Assembly: GCA_027257055.1 (NCBI GenBank)
Contig: JAPVLO010000621.1
Span: 744,001-808,000, forward strand
Direction: 5' to 3'
DNA length: 64,000 nucleotides
From: Cephalopachus bancanus
Lineage: Eukaryota; Chordata; Mammalia; Primates; Tarsiidae
Shown here: piece after piece, positions 11,323 to 23,224 of the stretch
How positions within the stretch are numbered: position 1 is the stretch's first letter
Layout of the letters: the number at the start of each line of letters is the position of its first letter
Notes under the pieces: model-generated
Seen by the model: the letters and a program-made list of their open reading frames with translations, nothing else
What the model was told of the DNA's origin: nothing
Databases searched by the model: none
Position numbers and translations under genes: made by a program

Positions 11323-12438
11323 GAGACAGAGAGAAATAGGGTATATAAAAGTTGCCAAATTTTTTATTAAACTACATGTTGAGACCGAAAGTTTTCCCAA
11401 AACTTTTTGGGAAATTCCCTCTCACCCAAAGATTAGTTTTTTAACTTTATTTAAAATTTGCTAATTAGTTGGACCCAGGTTTCATAAGGGTAAAACTGGA
11501 ATGTAAAACCTTTTTTTTCTCAAAACAAATATTATCTTTTTGATTTCTAAGTTTTTCATTTTTCTTTCTGGATATTTTTATACCTTCTAGTTTGTTTGGT
11601 GACTGGTGAATCTTCTAAATTTAATAGACTCATATAAACTTTAAATTACCATTTATAGGTTTATTGCCCCATTTCCTGGAGGCAGAAAAAAGAATTCTAA
11701 ATTCCAATTTAAAAATTGTATGCTATTTAAGTTGGGCCCTTTTTTCTTTTTAAATCACAATGTCTCAGTCAAACATTAATACGGAAGAGAAAGAGCTGTG
11801 AGTACAAACCGAAAATTTTATGAATTCTTGTTTAAACCCCACCACAGACACATGGATATTTTTCCAAATTTACTTTACTAACGAACTTAAAGCTACATAG
11901 AACTTTTGAGTAAGGACTTGTGGAGGATAAAAAAAAATTAATTTGATACCCCCTTATAGTTACCCCTTATTAGGAAATTTTGAGGGCAATTTATTCTGTA
12001 ACTATTTTATTTTTTTGGGGACAGAATTAAATATTGATAAGTTCTAATCACCGATTTTAATTAAAAGTTAATGGAAAAAGGTATTTGCTGCAAATTAATT
12101 TTGCCTATTAAAATACAACCCATTACAAAATAAAAGTTTGGCATAGGATATTTCCCTAGGGAAGTTTTGGTGGTTTTATAATTTAAGAATAAGTTTTAAT
12201 TGTTGTAGTACTCAGCTAATACTTAGGGTCCATACTTAGATTAATATAACTGAGTCATTTAAGTAAACTTACAGATTACAGTATAGTGTTAAATTGAAAA
12301 TATTAGGAGTCAGTAAACTTGGATTTAACTTAGAAAAGTTTTCGTATTAATCAGGGTCTGGAACAAAGAGTATAATGTGAATGATTTATTGAACATTGTG
12401 GAGAACACTTTGAACAATCTGTATTAAAATTGTATACC

Positions 12439-12777
12439 TGTAAATTTAATGTAAGTTTTGTGAAACACGTCATGTATCATGGAATTGTAATTGTTTGCTT
12501 GTAACTTGCAAGTCTCGTGATGGTCTCGTGATGCGTAATTTGCATAGGAATGTGTACGCCCCCAGCAAGTGATTGTCACACTGTTGGAGGGTATAGAAAA
12601 AGGTATATAAGTTGGAAGGAGTCCAAATAAAATTTGGCTTCAGTCCTGATCAGACTGTTCCCAGAAGAAAGGCCCCAGAGTCATTTCTTCTTTCCGTCTT
12701 GATCCACTCTCCGTCTTGATCCACCGAAGCGGTCCAACCCACCCTCATATAAGTCGGGGCTGGCGGAGACCCCGACA
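12439..12777 (+). mobile_element. Solo LTR of an endogenous retrovirus
   Basis: Promoter-like order TATA (tatataa, 12604-12610), poly(A) signal aataaa (12626-12631), then a GC-richer end closing in gaccccgaca with the canonical CA. Two internal duplications: gtctcgtgatg at 12512 and 12523, and ccgtcttgatccac at 12694 and 12711. The 5' limit is uncertain; gtatac before and gtatatac after may be an imperfect target duplication. No viral genes adjoin. Family unrecognised. Confidence 0.65.
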
Positions 12778-12779
12778 GT

Positions 12780-14000
12780 ATATACAAAGGTGAAGAATTT
12801 CTGGTATTCAGGTATATGTTGTAGACTGAATATGTTTTCCTCCAAAATTCATATGTTGAAGTTCCACATACTCACCAACATTAGATTTTTCCCAACTTTT
12901 TAATATTTGCTAATTAGTAAAATGATATCCCTTTGTGGTTTTAATTTAAGGTTTATGACAACTGGAAGTGTAAAACCATTTAATTTTGTTCTCAAAAGCT
13001 ATAAAATATTACTCATAAATTTTGCCCATTGCTAACCAGGAGTTTTGTATTTTTGTACTATTGCTGGTTAGTCACTTGATATGTATACCTTCTAGTTTGT
13101 GGCTTCTTTGAAATCTTCTATTTTTAATTTAACATACTCATATAAATTAACATAATGCAATCATTCATGGTTTTGGTGTGTTTTCATAACATTAACACAT
13201 TTTCCTGTTTGGGGATGTAAAATAATGAAGTTCTAACTTCAAATTTAAAATTTTAGCTCTATTTCGAGTTAGGCCATGGACTCATAATGTGTAAACTCAC
13301 AATGCTTTCACCACAACTATTAATACGACGAAGAGGAAAGAGCTGAAGAGTACAGATCCAGAAAGAATTTTATGAATTCTTGTGTTCAACCCCAACATAT
13401 ACATTCATGGATATTTGGTCCTAATTAACTTTCAAAAACTAACGAACTTAACCTGAGCTGACAGATAGAACTCTGCCCAATCCCACAGGCACATGTGTGG
13501 GATGGCCATAAACAGCACCACAAGAACTATTGGGATGTATTGAGATGATCACCCGGCATTTCTTCTCTTATTCCATTAATATGGCAAATTGCTCTGAGTG
13601 TCATGTATTTATTTCTGTAACTATTTTGGATTTTTGTCCTGGGGACAGAATTAAGATACTTGATAAGTGTCTAATCCATCCAGGTTTTAATTTAAAACTT
13701 TGTTAAGTGGAATCAGAGCAGCATTTTGTCTGCAGTTAATTTTGTTCCTCATTAAGTACTAGACCCATTGACCCCAAATTATAAACTTTCCAGTTTGGCT
13801 GGTGGGATCAGGTACTATTTCCAGCCCTAGGGAAGTTCTGGGTGTTGTTTCCCCTCTAATCCCTTCAGGTGGCTCTTTCTCCATGCTTAGGGAGTTTCCT
13901 CACCTGCATGTGTTGATCAGTACTCAGCTGAATACTTGAGGGTCTCCTGCACTTCCCCAGAGTCCTCTCAATATACACAGCCTTCTTCTTGACAATGCTC
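12780..14000. repeat. Better-preserved partner of the 11.4-12.3 kb segment
   Basis: Contains in longer form each landmark of the upstream copy (see 10250-12350). The sequence looks ordinary and may be an old repeat; I cannot name the family. Confidence 0.65.
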
Positions 14001-14855
14001 TACTGTGTGAACTCTGCCACATTGTTATCCCTGCACATAACCTCTCTCTGCTGCACTCAGCCCGGAGTGCTTCCTCTCCTGTGGCCTGGAGACCATCTCT
14101 AGGCAGTCATCTGGGGCATTCATAGAGCTCACTGCTTGCTTTTGCCTCTGTAAAATCCATTTTCCACAGCCTGATGACCAGTGTTTTAAAAACTGTTGTT
14201 TCATATGTTTTGTTTAGTTGTTTCAGGTAAGAAGAAACTATGTTCCCTGTCCTTCCATCTTTGTTAGGACCTAGTTTTCTCTTGCTGTCTCCATCCACTC
14301 CCCCACATTTTGGCTACAGTCAGTAGGTGTCTACCAGGTTACATGTCTGCACACAATACAAATCACGCTGGATAGATGTCATCCTGGCACTCTGTCTTGG
14401 ACACTAAACTCTAAGAAACCATTTCCATGTTTCCATTTCCAATGAACAATGGTGGATTCCCCCTCCTTGAGTGTCTCTGAGTCATTGAGGCAATCACAGC
14501 TGCCTGAAGTCAGAGACAAGGTATGGGTCTGTATTGTTCAGGGTCCTGTGGACCACTCCAGGGCCAAGAATCCTTTTTGGTCACCACCCTGAGCAAGGAC
14601 TGGTTCATCCTTTGCTGGCTCCGCATCTGCTCCTCCAGCACCTTCTCTTTCTCAGTGAGGACTTCCCTGTCCTGAAGATGATCCAGGCCCATTCAGACCC
14701 ACCATCCTGGTTGCCATCGTGTTCCTTCACAGAGTCTGCACCTGGATAGAAGGGAGAGCTGCAGACTCAGAATTTCAGGATCCCCACTGAGTTAAAGCAA
14801 TAATTCTGAGGTGGAGATATTGCTTCTTGTCTTGTGTCTGTTGCTTAAACCACAC
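14001..14855. other. Unassigned sequence
   Basis: No secure gene. A 60-codon minus-strand frame at 14510-14692 begins immediately after a stop codon and has no convincing family match. The 14.15-14.3 kb part looks repeat-like. Confidence 0.35.
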
Positions 14856-14858
14856 ACA

Positions 14859-15150
14859 GGCCAGATACAGTGGTTAATGCCTATAGTCCTAGCAACTTGG
14901 GAGGCAGAGGCGAGAGGATTTCCTGGGCCCAGGGGTTCAAGACCAGCCTGGGCAACTTGGCAAGACCTCATCTCTACAATAAAAATGGGCATGATGGTGT
15001 GGACCCATGGTTCCAGCTATTTGGAAGACTGAGGCGGAAGGAATGCCTGAGCTCAGCAGATCAAGGCTGCAGTGACTCTGATTATGTGACTGCATTCTGG
15101 CCTGGGGAACAGAGTGAGACTCCAACTCAAAAAAACACAAACACAAACAA
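14859..15150 (+). mobile_element. Diverged Alu
   Basis: Dimeric Alu with left arm (cagtggttaatgcc, cctgggcaacttgg) and right arm (agctatttggaagactgagg), ending in acagagtgagactccaactc plus an A-rich tail. Confidence 0.9.
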
Positions 15151-15324
15151 AAAATTCCTAATACATGCATCCACACACATACGCACACACATTCCGAGGC
15201 AAACAAACCCTTTTCAGAGTTGAATTAAATTTGGGTGCCCTCAAATAATGTATCTTCCTCAATCCCATCCTGAGCATCCATGGTTTGAGAACCTATTATT
15301 TCCTAGTTTCTGTTTTTCTATTTT

Positions 15325-15450
15325 TTAAAATTTTTATTTTATTCTAGAGGTTTGGGGTACAAGTAAGGATTAACTACACAAGTAGGCTAGATGCAGGTGA
15401 GGTTTGAGCCTCCAACTGGCTCTCTATTCCCCTGGACTGTAGTTTCTGTT
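15325..15450 (-). mobile_element. L1 3' UTR fragment
   Basis: Reverse-strand L1 terminus: ttggggtacaagtaaggatt, gatgcaggtgaggtttg. Confidence 0.65.
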
Positions 15451-15727
15451 TTTCACTGAAATCCTAGACAGGGTCCTAACCTGTCCATTTTTATATTCAT
15501 CCTTCTAGTAATCAAACAGAAATCATCCATACATTGTCAGAAGCTGTGCATGATGCTAGAGGTGTGGAGGTGGGTTGGGCTGATTTCTCACTTTCAGAGC
15601 TTTTGTGGTAGAGCTATGGAAGAAGAGATTTAGCGGGAAATGTGAAACGGAAGAAATAGGAAGTGATGAGGAGAAGATATGGAATTTTTCCATCATGCAG
15701 ACTCGGAGCTCATGTTTTTTCCCTTAC

Positions 15728-15800
15728 AATGTCTGTGTAACCTTGGCCAAGTCACATGACTTCCCTCTGCCTTGGTATTTTCATTAAAAAGGTGATTGCT
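15728..15800 (+). mobile_element. MIR core fragment
   Basis: The run tgtgtaaccttggccaagtc followed by acatgacttccctctgcctt matches the MIR core pattern. Confidence 0.75.
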
Positions 15801-16430
15801 TTTAATGCACAGTTCATGTCTCTAAAATTTTTTTAACACAATGACAGGAATGATTAATGTCCTTTCTTCTGGGGCTATAATCCAAATGACTTACTTTAAC
15901 GATGCAAGTTCTGTGAAATCTAGGGATTTACCTAGAAATCTCATCTCGATGTTGTATACAATGTCTCCTGAATTTGAGTGGGGTTGCTGCCATGAAAAGA
16001 TTCTTGTTCTATCCTATTCCTGGTGCCTGGATTGCTTTCCCCTTCTTCTGTCTAGTTATTTCTCATCAATCTTCTGACATGGACATACTCTTCAGTTTTT
16101 TTTTTGCTTTTTTAGGAATCCCTTCTGAGACGTTCTCATTTCTCCCAAGGTAGATTACAGCTCCATGCTATATTCTCTGATAAATCTCTTAATTCTCTTG
16201 TGGAACACATATCACAATTGTATTTTAATATCACAGTATACAGGAATTTTTTTGGATAGTGGGCCCCCTGTAGTATAGGCTTCTCCTACTAGGTAAGTGT
16301 TCTAGGAACCCATTGTCAACAGTGTACCAACTAGTGTTATTGTGAGAGTTTGCATTCAACTTCAGTGAATTTATTGGAGAGATTCTTTCAATGCATTTGC
16401 CCATTTCATGATGGATGATTTATGAGTGCC
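15801..16430. other. Unassigned sequence, possible L2 debris
   Basis: No gene. About 16110-16230 faintly resembles the decayed end of an L2 element (ctcccaagg, gctccatg, acatatcacaattgtatttt); tentative. Confidence 0.3.
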
Positions 16431-16740
16431 CTTGCCCACACTACACTGGGTGTGCAGCAATTTTTGATAAAAACGGCACGACCCCTATACCCCACCTCCC
16501 TCTTCACTCAGTCTTGCCCCAAGTGACTTTCTTTTGTTTCCCCAGATGAAGAAAAGTTCTCAAAGGGAAATGTTTTGCCTGTGAGGAAGAGGTGAAACAA
16601 AAAATGGCAGAAGCACTAAAAGGCATCAGAAATGACAAGTTCAAAAACTGTTTTGAGCAGTTGGAAAAGCATCTCAATAGGTGTAATGCATCAAACAGAG
16701 AGTACTTTGAAGGTGACTAAAGTTTAAACACGTAAGGATA
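16431..16740 (+). pseudogene. Mariner transposase C-terminal remnant
   Basis: With frameshifts and stops, 16431-16600 gives peptide pieces matching the end of a mariner transposase (a QFLIK-like stretch, then FFCFPR and KVLKGKCF). The open stretch 16604-16720 reads MAEALKGIRNDKFKNCFEQL and continues to a terminal EYFEGD. The catalytic domain upstream is missing. DNA-transposon fossil, not functional. Confidence 0.8.
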
Positions 16741-16756
16741 AATACACAATTTTTGA

Positions 16757-17051
16757 GTGGCTAGCATAGTTTTTTTTGAGTCAGTTTCACTCTGTCGCCC
16801 AGGCTGGAATGCAGTGGCACACTCATGGTCACTGCAGCCTCGATCTGCTGGGCTCAGGTGATCCTTCTGCCTCAGCCTTCTAAGATGCTGAAACTACAGG
16901 CATGTGCCATCATGCCCAGCTAATTTATTTATTGTGGAGATAAGTCTTGCCAAGTTGCCCAGGCTGGTCTCGAACCTGTGGGCTCCGGCAATTCTCTCAC
17001 CTCAGCCTCCCAAAGTGCTGGGATTATAGGCGTGAGTCACTGCACCTGGCC
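16757..17051 (-). mobile_element. Alu with unusual 3' tail
   Basis: Full reverse-strand Alu (tgagtcagtttcactctgtc to cactgcacctggcc). The 13-bp target duplication acacaatttttga lies at 16744-16756 and 17052-17064. Between the poly(T) and the left duplication lie 13 extra bases, gtggctagcatag, as though transcribed past the tail. It interrupts sequence just beyond the mariner remnant. Confidence 0.9.
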
Positions 17052-17104
17052 ACACAATTTTTGACAAGTAAATTTTAGGGCTTTCCTTTTGGTCTCCCCT
17101 CGTA

Positions 17105-17480
17105 AATAATTTTATTGTTTTTTAAAAAATATAGGGTGGAATTCAGGATTAGGTACATGTGTGGTCATTGTATAGGTAAAGTGTGGGTACCCTTATTGAT
17201 GTTATGTGCCCCCCATCGGCAGTGCCCCACTACTGCCAATTTCTTTCTTATAGTATTATAATAAATATTCAGGGTCCACTCATGAGTGAGTACATGTGGT
17301 ACTCAGATCTTTGTTTCTGTGATAAATCACTGAGTATTATAAACACGAATTCCATCCAGGTTGCTGCAAAGTTCATAATTTTGTTTTTCTTTATGACATC
17401 ATAATATTCCATCATGTAAATGTACCACATTTTAAAAATCCAGTTCACTCTCGATGGGCAGCATGGTTGATACCTTATTT
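17105..17480 (-). mobile_element. L1 3' end, 5'-truncated
   Basis: Reverse-strand copy of the young L1 terminus: ccactactgccaatttc, actcatgagtgag, ccatccaggttgctgcaaag, gatgggcagcatggttg. Confidence 0.85.
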
Positions 17481-18174
17481 TGGTATTAATTTTATTGCTG
17501 TCATTTGCTAAAATATAAACACAATGAGTACAGGGTCTTCAAAGATGCCCAACACATTATTATTAATTAGTGGACAATTCTAGATTCTTCCTGATACTCC
17601 TGCGTGTTTCTCTGGGGATGCCTAGACAAAGTTTATTGACAGAACGAAATGAAATGTTGAGTATGAAACACACATATATAAAGTACCAACAGTAATTAGC
17701 ATTCCAGAGATGTTCAAATAAATTGCATTTATCATCATCATTTTTATTCATATATGTCATAAAAGAGAAATGTTTTGTGTCACAAAGGAGGGGTTGACTA
17801 GAATGAGAGACAACTGGGTCTGTTTTTTGGTAAAATTTTCTCAGAAGAGTTGGTATCCGAGGGGAACTTCAAGGACTATAATTTTGGTATTAAATGTGAG
17901 ATGACATCAGGAAAAAAGGAAAGGCCAAATAAATAAATGTCATGATTTAGAGTGCATGGAAGTTGGAATGGGGATTTAACTCACCACACGATCTGGACCA
18001 GTTTCTGAGGGGTCCTATAAATGGAACTAATGAGCTGGGATTTTATTCTGCGCACCAGGTGAAATCTTTAGCCCTAGACTGTGACTTTAGAAAGGGCAGA
18101 AGCCTTTTCTCGGTGCTACCCAGCATACAGTCAATGTTCACAGAGAAGTTCTTTACATTTCGTTTTTTGTTTCA
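17481..18174. other. Unassigned sequence
   Basis: No gene and no repeat recognised; frames at 17563 and 17963 show no family resemblance. Confidence 0.4.
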
Positions 18175-18515
18175 CCTCTACCCTCTCCATTATTTTAGAG
18201 ATGTGGGTACAAGCTACACAATTAGACTGCGTGCAGGTGAAGTTAAGGCCTCTAAATGGCTCTTACTCTCCCTGGTATAGGGCCAGGTACAATTTGTGTT
18301 GTTGTGTGCCTCTCCTCCCCTGGCAGTGCCCAGTGACTGCTGATCCCTCCTGTGTGCTAACGTGGTTAATGTTCAGGTCCCACAACTGAGTGAGAACATG
18401 TAGTATTCAGTATTTTAGTTCCGTGATAGATTGCAAAGTATGATGATCTCCAACTGCATTCAATTTGCTGTGAAGTCCATGATTTTGTTCTTCTTTGTGG
18501 CTGGGACCAACCCTA
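18175..18515 (-). mobile_element. L1 3' end fragment
   Basis: Reverse-strand L1 terminus (gcgtgcaggtgaagttaag, gagtgagaacatgtag, gtccatgattttgttctt). Confidence 0.7.
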
Positions 18516-18639
18516 CTGTTCATTGATAGTTTGCAGTTTTCTTAAGAAACTTCAAATCAATCCAAGCTAAGCAGGATCTGCCTTCTCCAGCCAAATATGT
18601 TGTTGTCCTTCAGTTAGATACATTCTTGGCCCCATCCCC

Positions 18640-19413
18640 ATATTTGTTGAGGTATAATTGACAAATTAATATTGTTCATAATTGTAGAACTTACATTTTT
18701 GATGCTACATTGTGAAATAACCACCACAACCTAACTAATTAACATATTCATCACCCCAGATTATTGCCTTATATTTTGAGATGAGAACACTTTAGATGTA
18801 CTCAGAAAATTCCAGGTAAATGTTACAGTATTGCTAACTATGGTCACATGGCTATACATAATTCTCCAGAGAACATTTAGCTTGTGTAACAGAACTTAGA
18901 GACATTGACCAAAATCTCCCCAGCCCCTGGAAGCCACCATTCCATTCTAGTTTATTCTTTTAAGAGTTTGACTGTTTTAGATACATCATGTAAGTGAGAT
19001 CCTGCAGCAATTGTTCTTCTTTGACAGGCTTTTTTCACTTAGCATAATGTCCTCTAAATTCATTTATGATATTGCATATGGCAGGATTTCCTCAGTTTTA
19101 AGGCTGGATATTACTCCATTTTATGTATATACCTGATTTTCGTTATCCTTTTATCTATCTTTGTTGTTTCCATATTTTGCATACCTGTAGATAATGCTGC
19201 AATGTGCGTTGATATACTGATTTCATTTATTTTGAGTAGATACCCCCATGTGCAATTGCTGGATCTCATGTTAGTTCTACTTTTAAATTTTGAGAAAACT
19301 CCATACTGTTTTTCATAAAGACTGTATTAATCTACATTCCCAGCAATGGTTTGCAAGAGTTCCCTTTTCTCCACCTTCCCACCAACACCTGGTTGTCTGA
19401 TAATAACCTTCTA
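18640..19413 (-). mobile_element. Older L1, 3' part, interrupted
   Basis: Reverse-strand L1 3' UTR and ORF2 tail. It is cut at 19413 by a younger L1 and resumes at 21276 with aacaggtgtgagataac, which is the expected continuation. Confidence 0.8.
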
Positions 19414-21264
19414 TTTCAATCTTCTGCATGTGGTCAGTCACTTTTCCCAGCACCATTTACTGAATAAGTTCTCCTCTCCCCAATAGTGGATGGTGGAGGA
19501 TGAGTTGGTTGAGAAATTGAGGTTTTGCTTCTGGAATCTCAATTCTATTCCATTGGCCTATATGCCTGTTCTTGTACCAGTACCAGGTTGTTTTGATGAT
19601 TGTAGCTTTATAATAAAGTTTAAAGTCTGGGAGTGTGATACCTTCTGCTTTGTGTTTTTTGCTGAGGATTGTCTTGGCTATTCTTGGTCGTTTATGTTTC
19701 CATATGAATTCCTGTATTGTTTTTTCTAGGTCTGAGAAGAACGTTGCTGGTAATTTGATGGGTATTGCATTAAATCTGTAGATTGCCTTAGGTAGAATGG
19801 ACAACTTAACAATGTTGATTCTTCCAATCTATGAGCATGGAATATTTTTCTACTTGTTTGTGTCATCTTTGATTTCTTTGGGCAGTGTTTTATAGTTTTC
19901 ATTGTAAAGGTCTTTCACATTTCTGATTAGGAAGATGCCAAAGTATTTCACTTTTTTGTGGTTATTGTGAATGGAATCGTGATTTTTATTTGGGTTTCTG
20001 TTTGTTTATTATTGGTGTATAGAAATGCGATTGTCTTTTACACATTTATTTTATACCCTGAGACTTTGCCAAAGCCTTTCATCAGTGCAAGGAGATTTTT
20101 GACTGATTCTCTACCTATCCCCATACACAAAAATGAATTTTAAATGGATCAGAGGCCTAAATGTAAAACCTCAAACTATAAGAACCTTGGAAAATGCAGG
20201 AGACACTCTTATAGAAGTGGGAACTGGCAACCAATTCCTGATCAAAACTCAAAGTGCCCATGCTATAAGAGATGATAGACAAGTGGGACCTCATTAAACT
20301 GACAAGCTTCTGCAAAGCCAAAGAAACCACCACCAAGAGAGGAGGGAGACAGCCCACAGATTGTGAAAAAATATTTACCAACTCCATATCTGAAAAAGGC
20401 TTAACATTAAGGATCTATGAGGAACTCAAATGTGCTGAAAAGAAAAAAAAAACAAACAAACAGCCCCATTACAAAGTGGGTGAAAGATATGAATAGACAC
20501 TTCTTAAAAGAAGACATACAAGCTGCCATCAGATACATGAAAAACTGATCAGCTTCACTAGTCATCAAGGAGATGCGAATTAAAACTACACTGAGATACC
20601 ACCTAACTCCAGTTAGAATGGCCATCATCAATAACTCAAAAAATAGCAGATGCTGGAGAGGATGTGGTGAAAAGGCAACACTTCTACTTTCTGTTGGTGG
20701 GAGTGTAAACTAGTACAGCTTCTGTGGAAAACAGTGTGACAATTCCTAAAAGTTCTAAAAATCAACTTTCCATATGACCCTGTGATCCCCCTACTGGGAA
20801 TATATCTGGAAGAACTCAAATCACTCTATAAAAAAGATACCTGCACACATATGTTTACTGCAGCATTGTTCAACCGTGCTGCCCATCAAAAGATAACTGG
20901 ATAAAAAAATGTGGTACATATACACAATGGAATATTATGCAGCCGTAAAGAACAAAATCGTGAACTTTGCAGTAACCTGGATGGAATTAGAGTTTATAAT
21001 TCTGAATGATCTTTCACAGAAACAAAGATCTGAGTATCACATGTTCTCACTCATAAGTGGACCTTGAACAACTACTGTAATACTATAATAAAAGGATGGA
21101 CAGTAGTGGGAAATCACAGGGTTTAGGGAGGCCAGGGAGGTGGGATTGACAGTAGTCGGGATCTGTCTTGGGAGGGTGGCACACCTCATCAACAAGGGTA
21201 TCTGCACAATGAATATTTGTTTACCTAACCCTGAATTGTACACCGCAATTTAAAATAAAAAAAA
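19414..21264 (+). mobile_element. Young L1 with 5' inversion (twin priming)
   Basis: 19414-20110 is L1 ORF2 in reverse orientation, encoding the [20 protein letters not shown] region on the minus strand. From about 20111 to 21264 the same ORF2 continues forwards to the 3' UTR and poly(A). On the element the two parts meet with only about 8-10 bases missing. Target duplication: ataaccttcta (19403-19413) and atagccttcta (21265-21275). ORF2 has stops and is not functional. Confidence 0.92.
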
Positions 21265-21275
21265 ATAGCCTTCTA

Positions 21276-22295
21276 ACAGGTGTGAGATAACATTACTTGT
21301 GGTTTTAATTTTTATTTTCCCATTGATCAGTCATGCTGAGTATCTTTTCATAGACCTGTTGGCACTGTTAGGTCTCTTTTTGATAAATGTCCTTTCAGTT
21401 AATGGAACCATTTTATTTATTATCTGTTAATTTTTGTAGATTTTAGGGGGTACAATACCAGTTTTGTTACATAAATATATTGTGTAATGATGAGGTCTGG
21501 GTTTTTAGATAACCATCACCTGTGGAGTGTGCGTTGTACCCAACAGGTAATTTCTCATCCCTCATCTCCCTGAAACCTCTCACCTGAGTCTTCAGTGGCT
21601 ATTAGTTCATTCTCTATATCCTGGTGTACACATCAATAGATCCCATTTATACCCATTTTAATATGATTTTTTTTTGTTTGGAGTTGTATGAATTTCTTAT
21701 ATATTTTTTATATGAACAGCTCTTCAGATAGATTGTTTGCAAAGACCTGTCTTATTCCTTAATGTGCCTTTTTCAGTTTGTTTATTATTTTTTGATGTAG
21801 TTTCCACTTGCTTATTTTGCTTTTTTGGCCTCTTTTTTTGGTTCCACATCTAAAAAATTATTGTCCAGATAAATGTCAGGAAACATTTCCCTATGGTTTT
21901 GACTAGAAGTTTTAGTTTCCAGTCTTATATGTAGATCTTTAATCCATTTTGAGGTAATTTTGGACAGTGAGAAGGATCCATTTTCATCCTTTTGCATGTA
22001 GCTATTTCATTTTCTAACACTGTTTATTGGAAAGAATTGTTATTTCCCTATTTTGTGTTCTTGGCACCCTTGTCAAAGATCAGTTGAGCATAGATGCATG
22101 GATTCATTTCTGGGCTCTCTATTCTGTTCCTTTTGTCTGTATATCTGTTTTATTATGCCAATCTCATATTGTTTGATCCCTTTAACTTTGCAACATATTT
22201 TCAAATTATAGACTGTGATGCCTCCAAATTTGTTTTTGTTTCTGGAGATTGCTTTGTATATTCACGATATTTTGTGATTACATAAATTTAATAAT
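21276..22295 (-). mobile_element. Older L1, continuation
   Basis: Rest of the host L1 cut at 19413: ORF2 sequence in reverse (ttttggttccacatc, ctaacactgtttattgg, ttgtcaaagatcag). A separate short L1 3' end sits at about 21415-21645. Confidence 0.75.
21415..21645 (-). mobile_element. Short L1 3' UTR insertion
   Basis: L1 terminus (gggggtacaataccag, gatgaggtctgggttt, gtgtacccaacaggtaat) inside the older L1, whose ORF2 resumes near 21660. Confidence 0.6.
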
Positions 22296-23130
22296 CAGTT
22301 TCCTTTATTTTTATTTTTGATTCAGTGGGTACATGTCCAGGTGTATTATATGGGTATGGTGCATGATGGTGAGGTTTGGGCTTCTAATGAACCCCTCACC
22401 CAAATAGTGAGTATGGTACCCAATAGGTAGTAGTTCAACCCTTACCCCATTCCCTCCATCCCTCTCCATTTTAGGACTCCCCAGTGTCTGTTGTTTCTGT
22501 CTATATGTCCATGTGTCCAGTGTTTAAATTCTACTTATTAGTGAGAACATGTGGATTTGGTTTTCTGTTTCTGTATTAATTTCCTTAGAATAATGGTTTC
22601 AGCTACATCTTCATTGTTGCAAAGGACTAGATTTCATTCTTTTATATGACTGTGTATTATTGCATGGTGTATATGCATCACATTTTTTTAACCCCATACA
22701 CCATTGATGAGTAGCTAGGCTGCTTCTATGTTTTTGGTGTTTTACACTCCAATAAATATATGAGAGCAGGGTATTTTTGGTAGAACAATTTATCCTTATT
22801 TGGGTAAACCATCACGGGGATTGTTGGGTCGAATTGTAAATCTATTTTTAGTTATTTGAGAAATCCTTGGACTGCTTTACACAGGGACAGAACGAAAATT
22901 CCCACCAGAAGTGTATGTGAGTTCCCTTTTCTCCATAACCACGACAAGATGTATTTTTTTGGCTTATGAGTAATAGCCATTCTGAGAGATGTAAGGTATT
23001 ATCTCATTGTATTTTTGATTTGCATTTCTCTGACAATTAGTGATATTGAGAATTTATTCCTGTTTGTCAGTCATGTGTATATCTCCTTTTGAGAAGTGCC
23101 TGTTTATGTCCTTTGCACATTTCTCATGCT
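22296..23130 (-). mobile_element. L1 3' end, 5'-truncated
   Basis: Reverse-strand L1 3' UTR through the ORF2 tail (gtgagaacatgtgg, gtattattgcatggtgtata, cctttgcacatttct). Confidence 0.85.
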
Positions 23131-23224
23131 TCCTCAGTGGCTCCATCCACTTACAAAAGAGAATAGGGTGGTGGTATTGACTTGGGATTCTCTAGGTGAG
23201 GGGAAGTCTGTGGCATAGTGGCAG
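23131..23224. other. Short spacer, nothing recognised
   Basis: About 95 bp between two L1s with no identifiable content. Confidence 0.4.

Larger units (their letters stand above)
10250..12350. repeat. Decayed or low-quality copy of downstream segment
   Basis: The part from about 11390 to 12270 repeats 12870-13960 in the same order: ttgctaattag, taccttctagtttg, attaatacg, ttttatgaattcttg, aacgaactta, ctgtaactatttt, acagaattaa, ccctagggaagtt, actcagct. The first copy is shorter through many small losses and is rich in homopolymers (runs of t, g and a around 10255-10390 and 10820). It may be a real diverged duplication or an error-rich consensus. No gene. Confidence 0.7.

Noticed and set aside
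11216..11464. Histidine/threonine repeat peptide
   Set aside because: Translation of a CA microsatellite.
14510..14692. 60-codon minus-strand frame with a charged TEKEKVLEEQ stretch, loosely like a coiled-coil gene tail
   Set aside because: It starts directly after a stop, has no flanking exon structure and the resemblance is too short to name a gene.
17963..18389. Two overlapping plus-strand frames of about 100 codons
   Set aside because: They run into an L1 3' end in reverse and show no domain.
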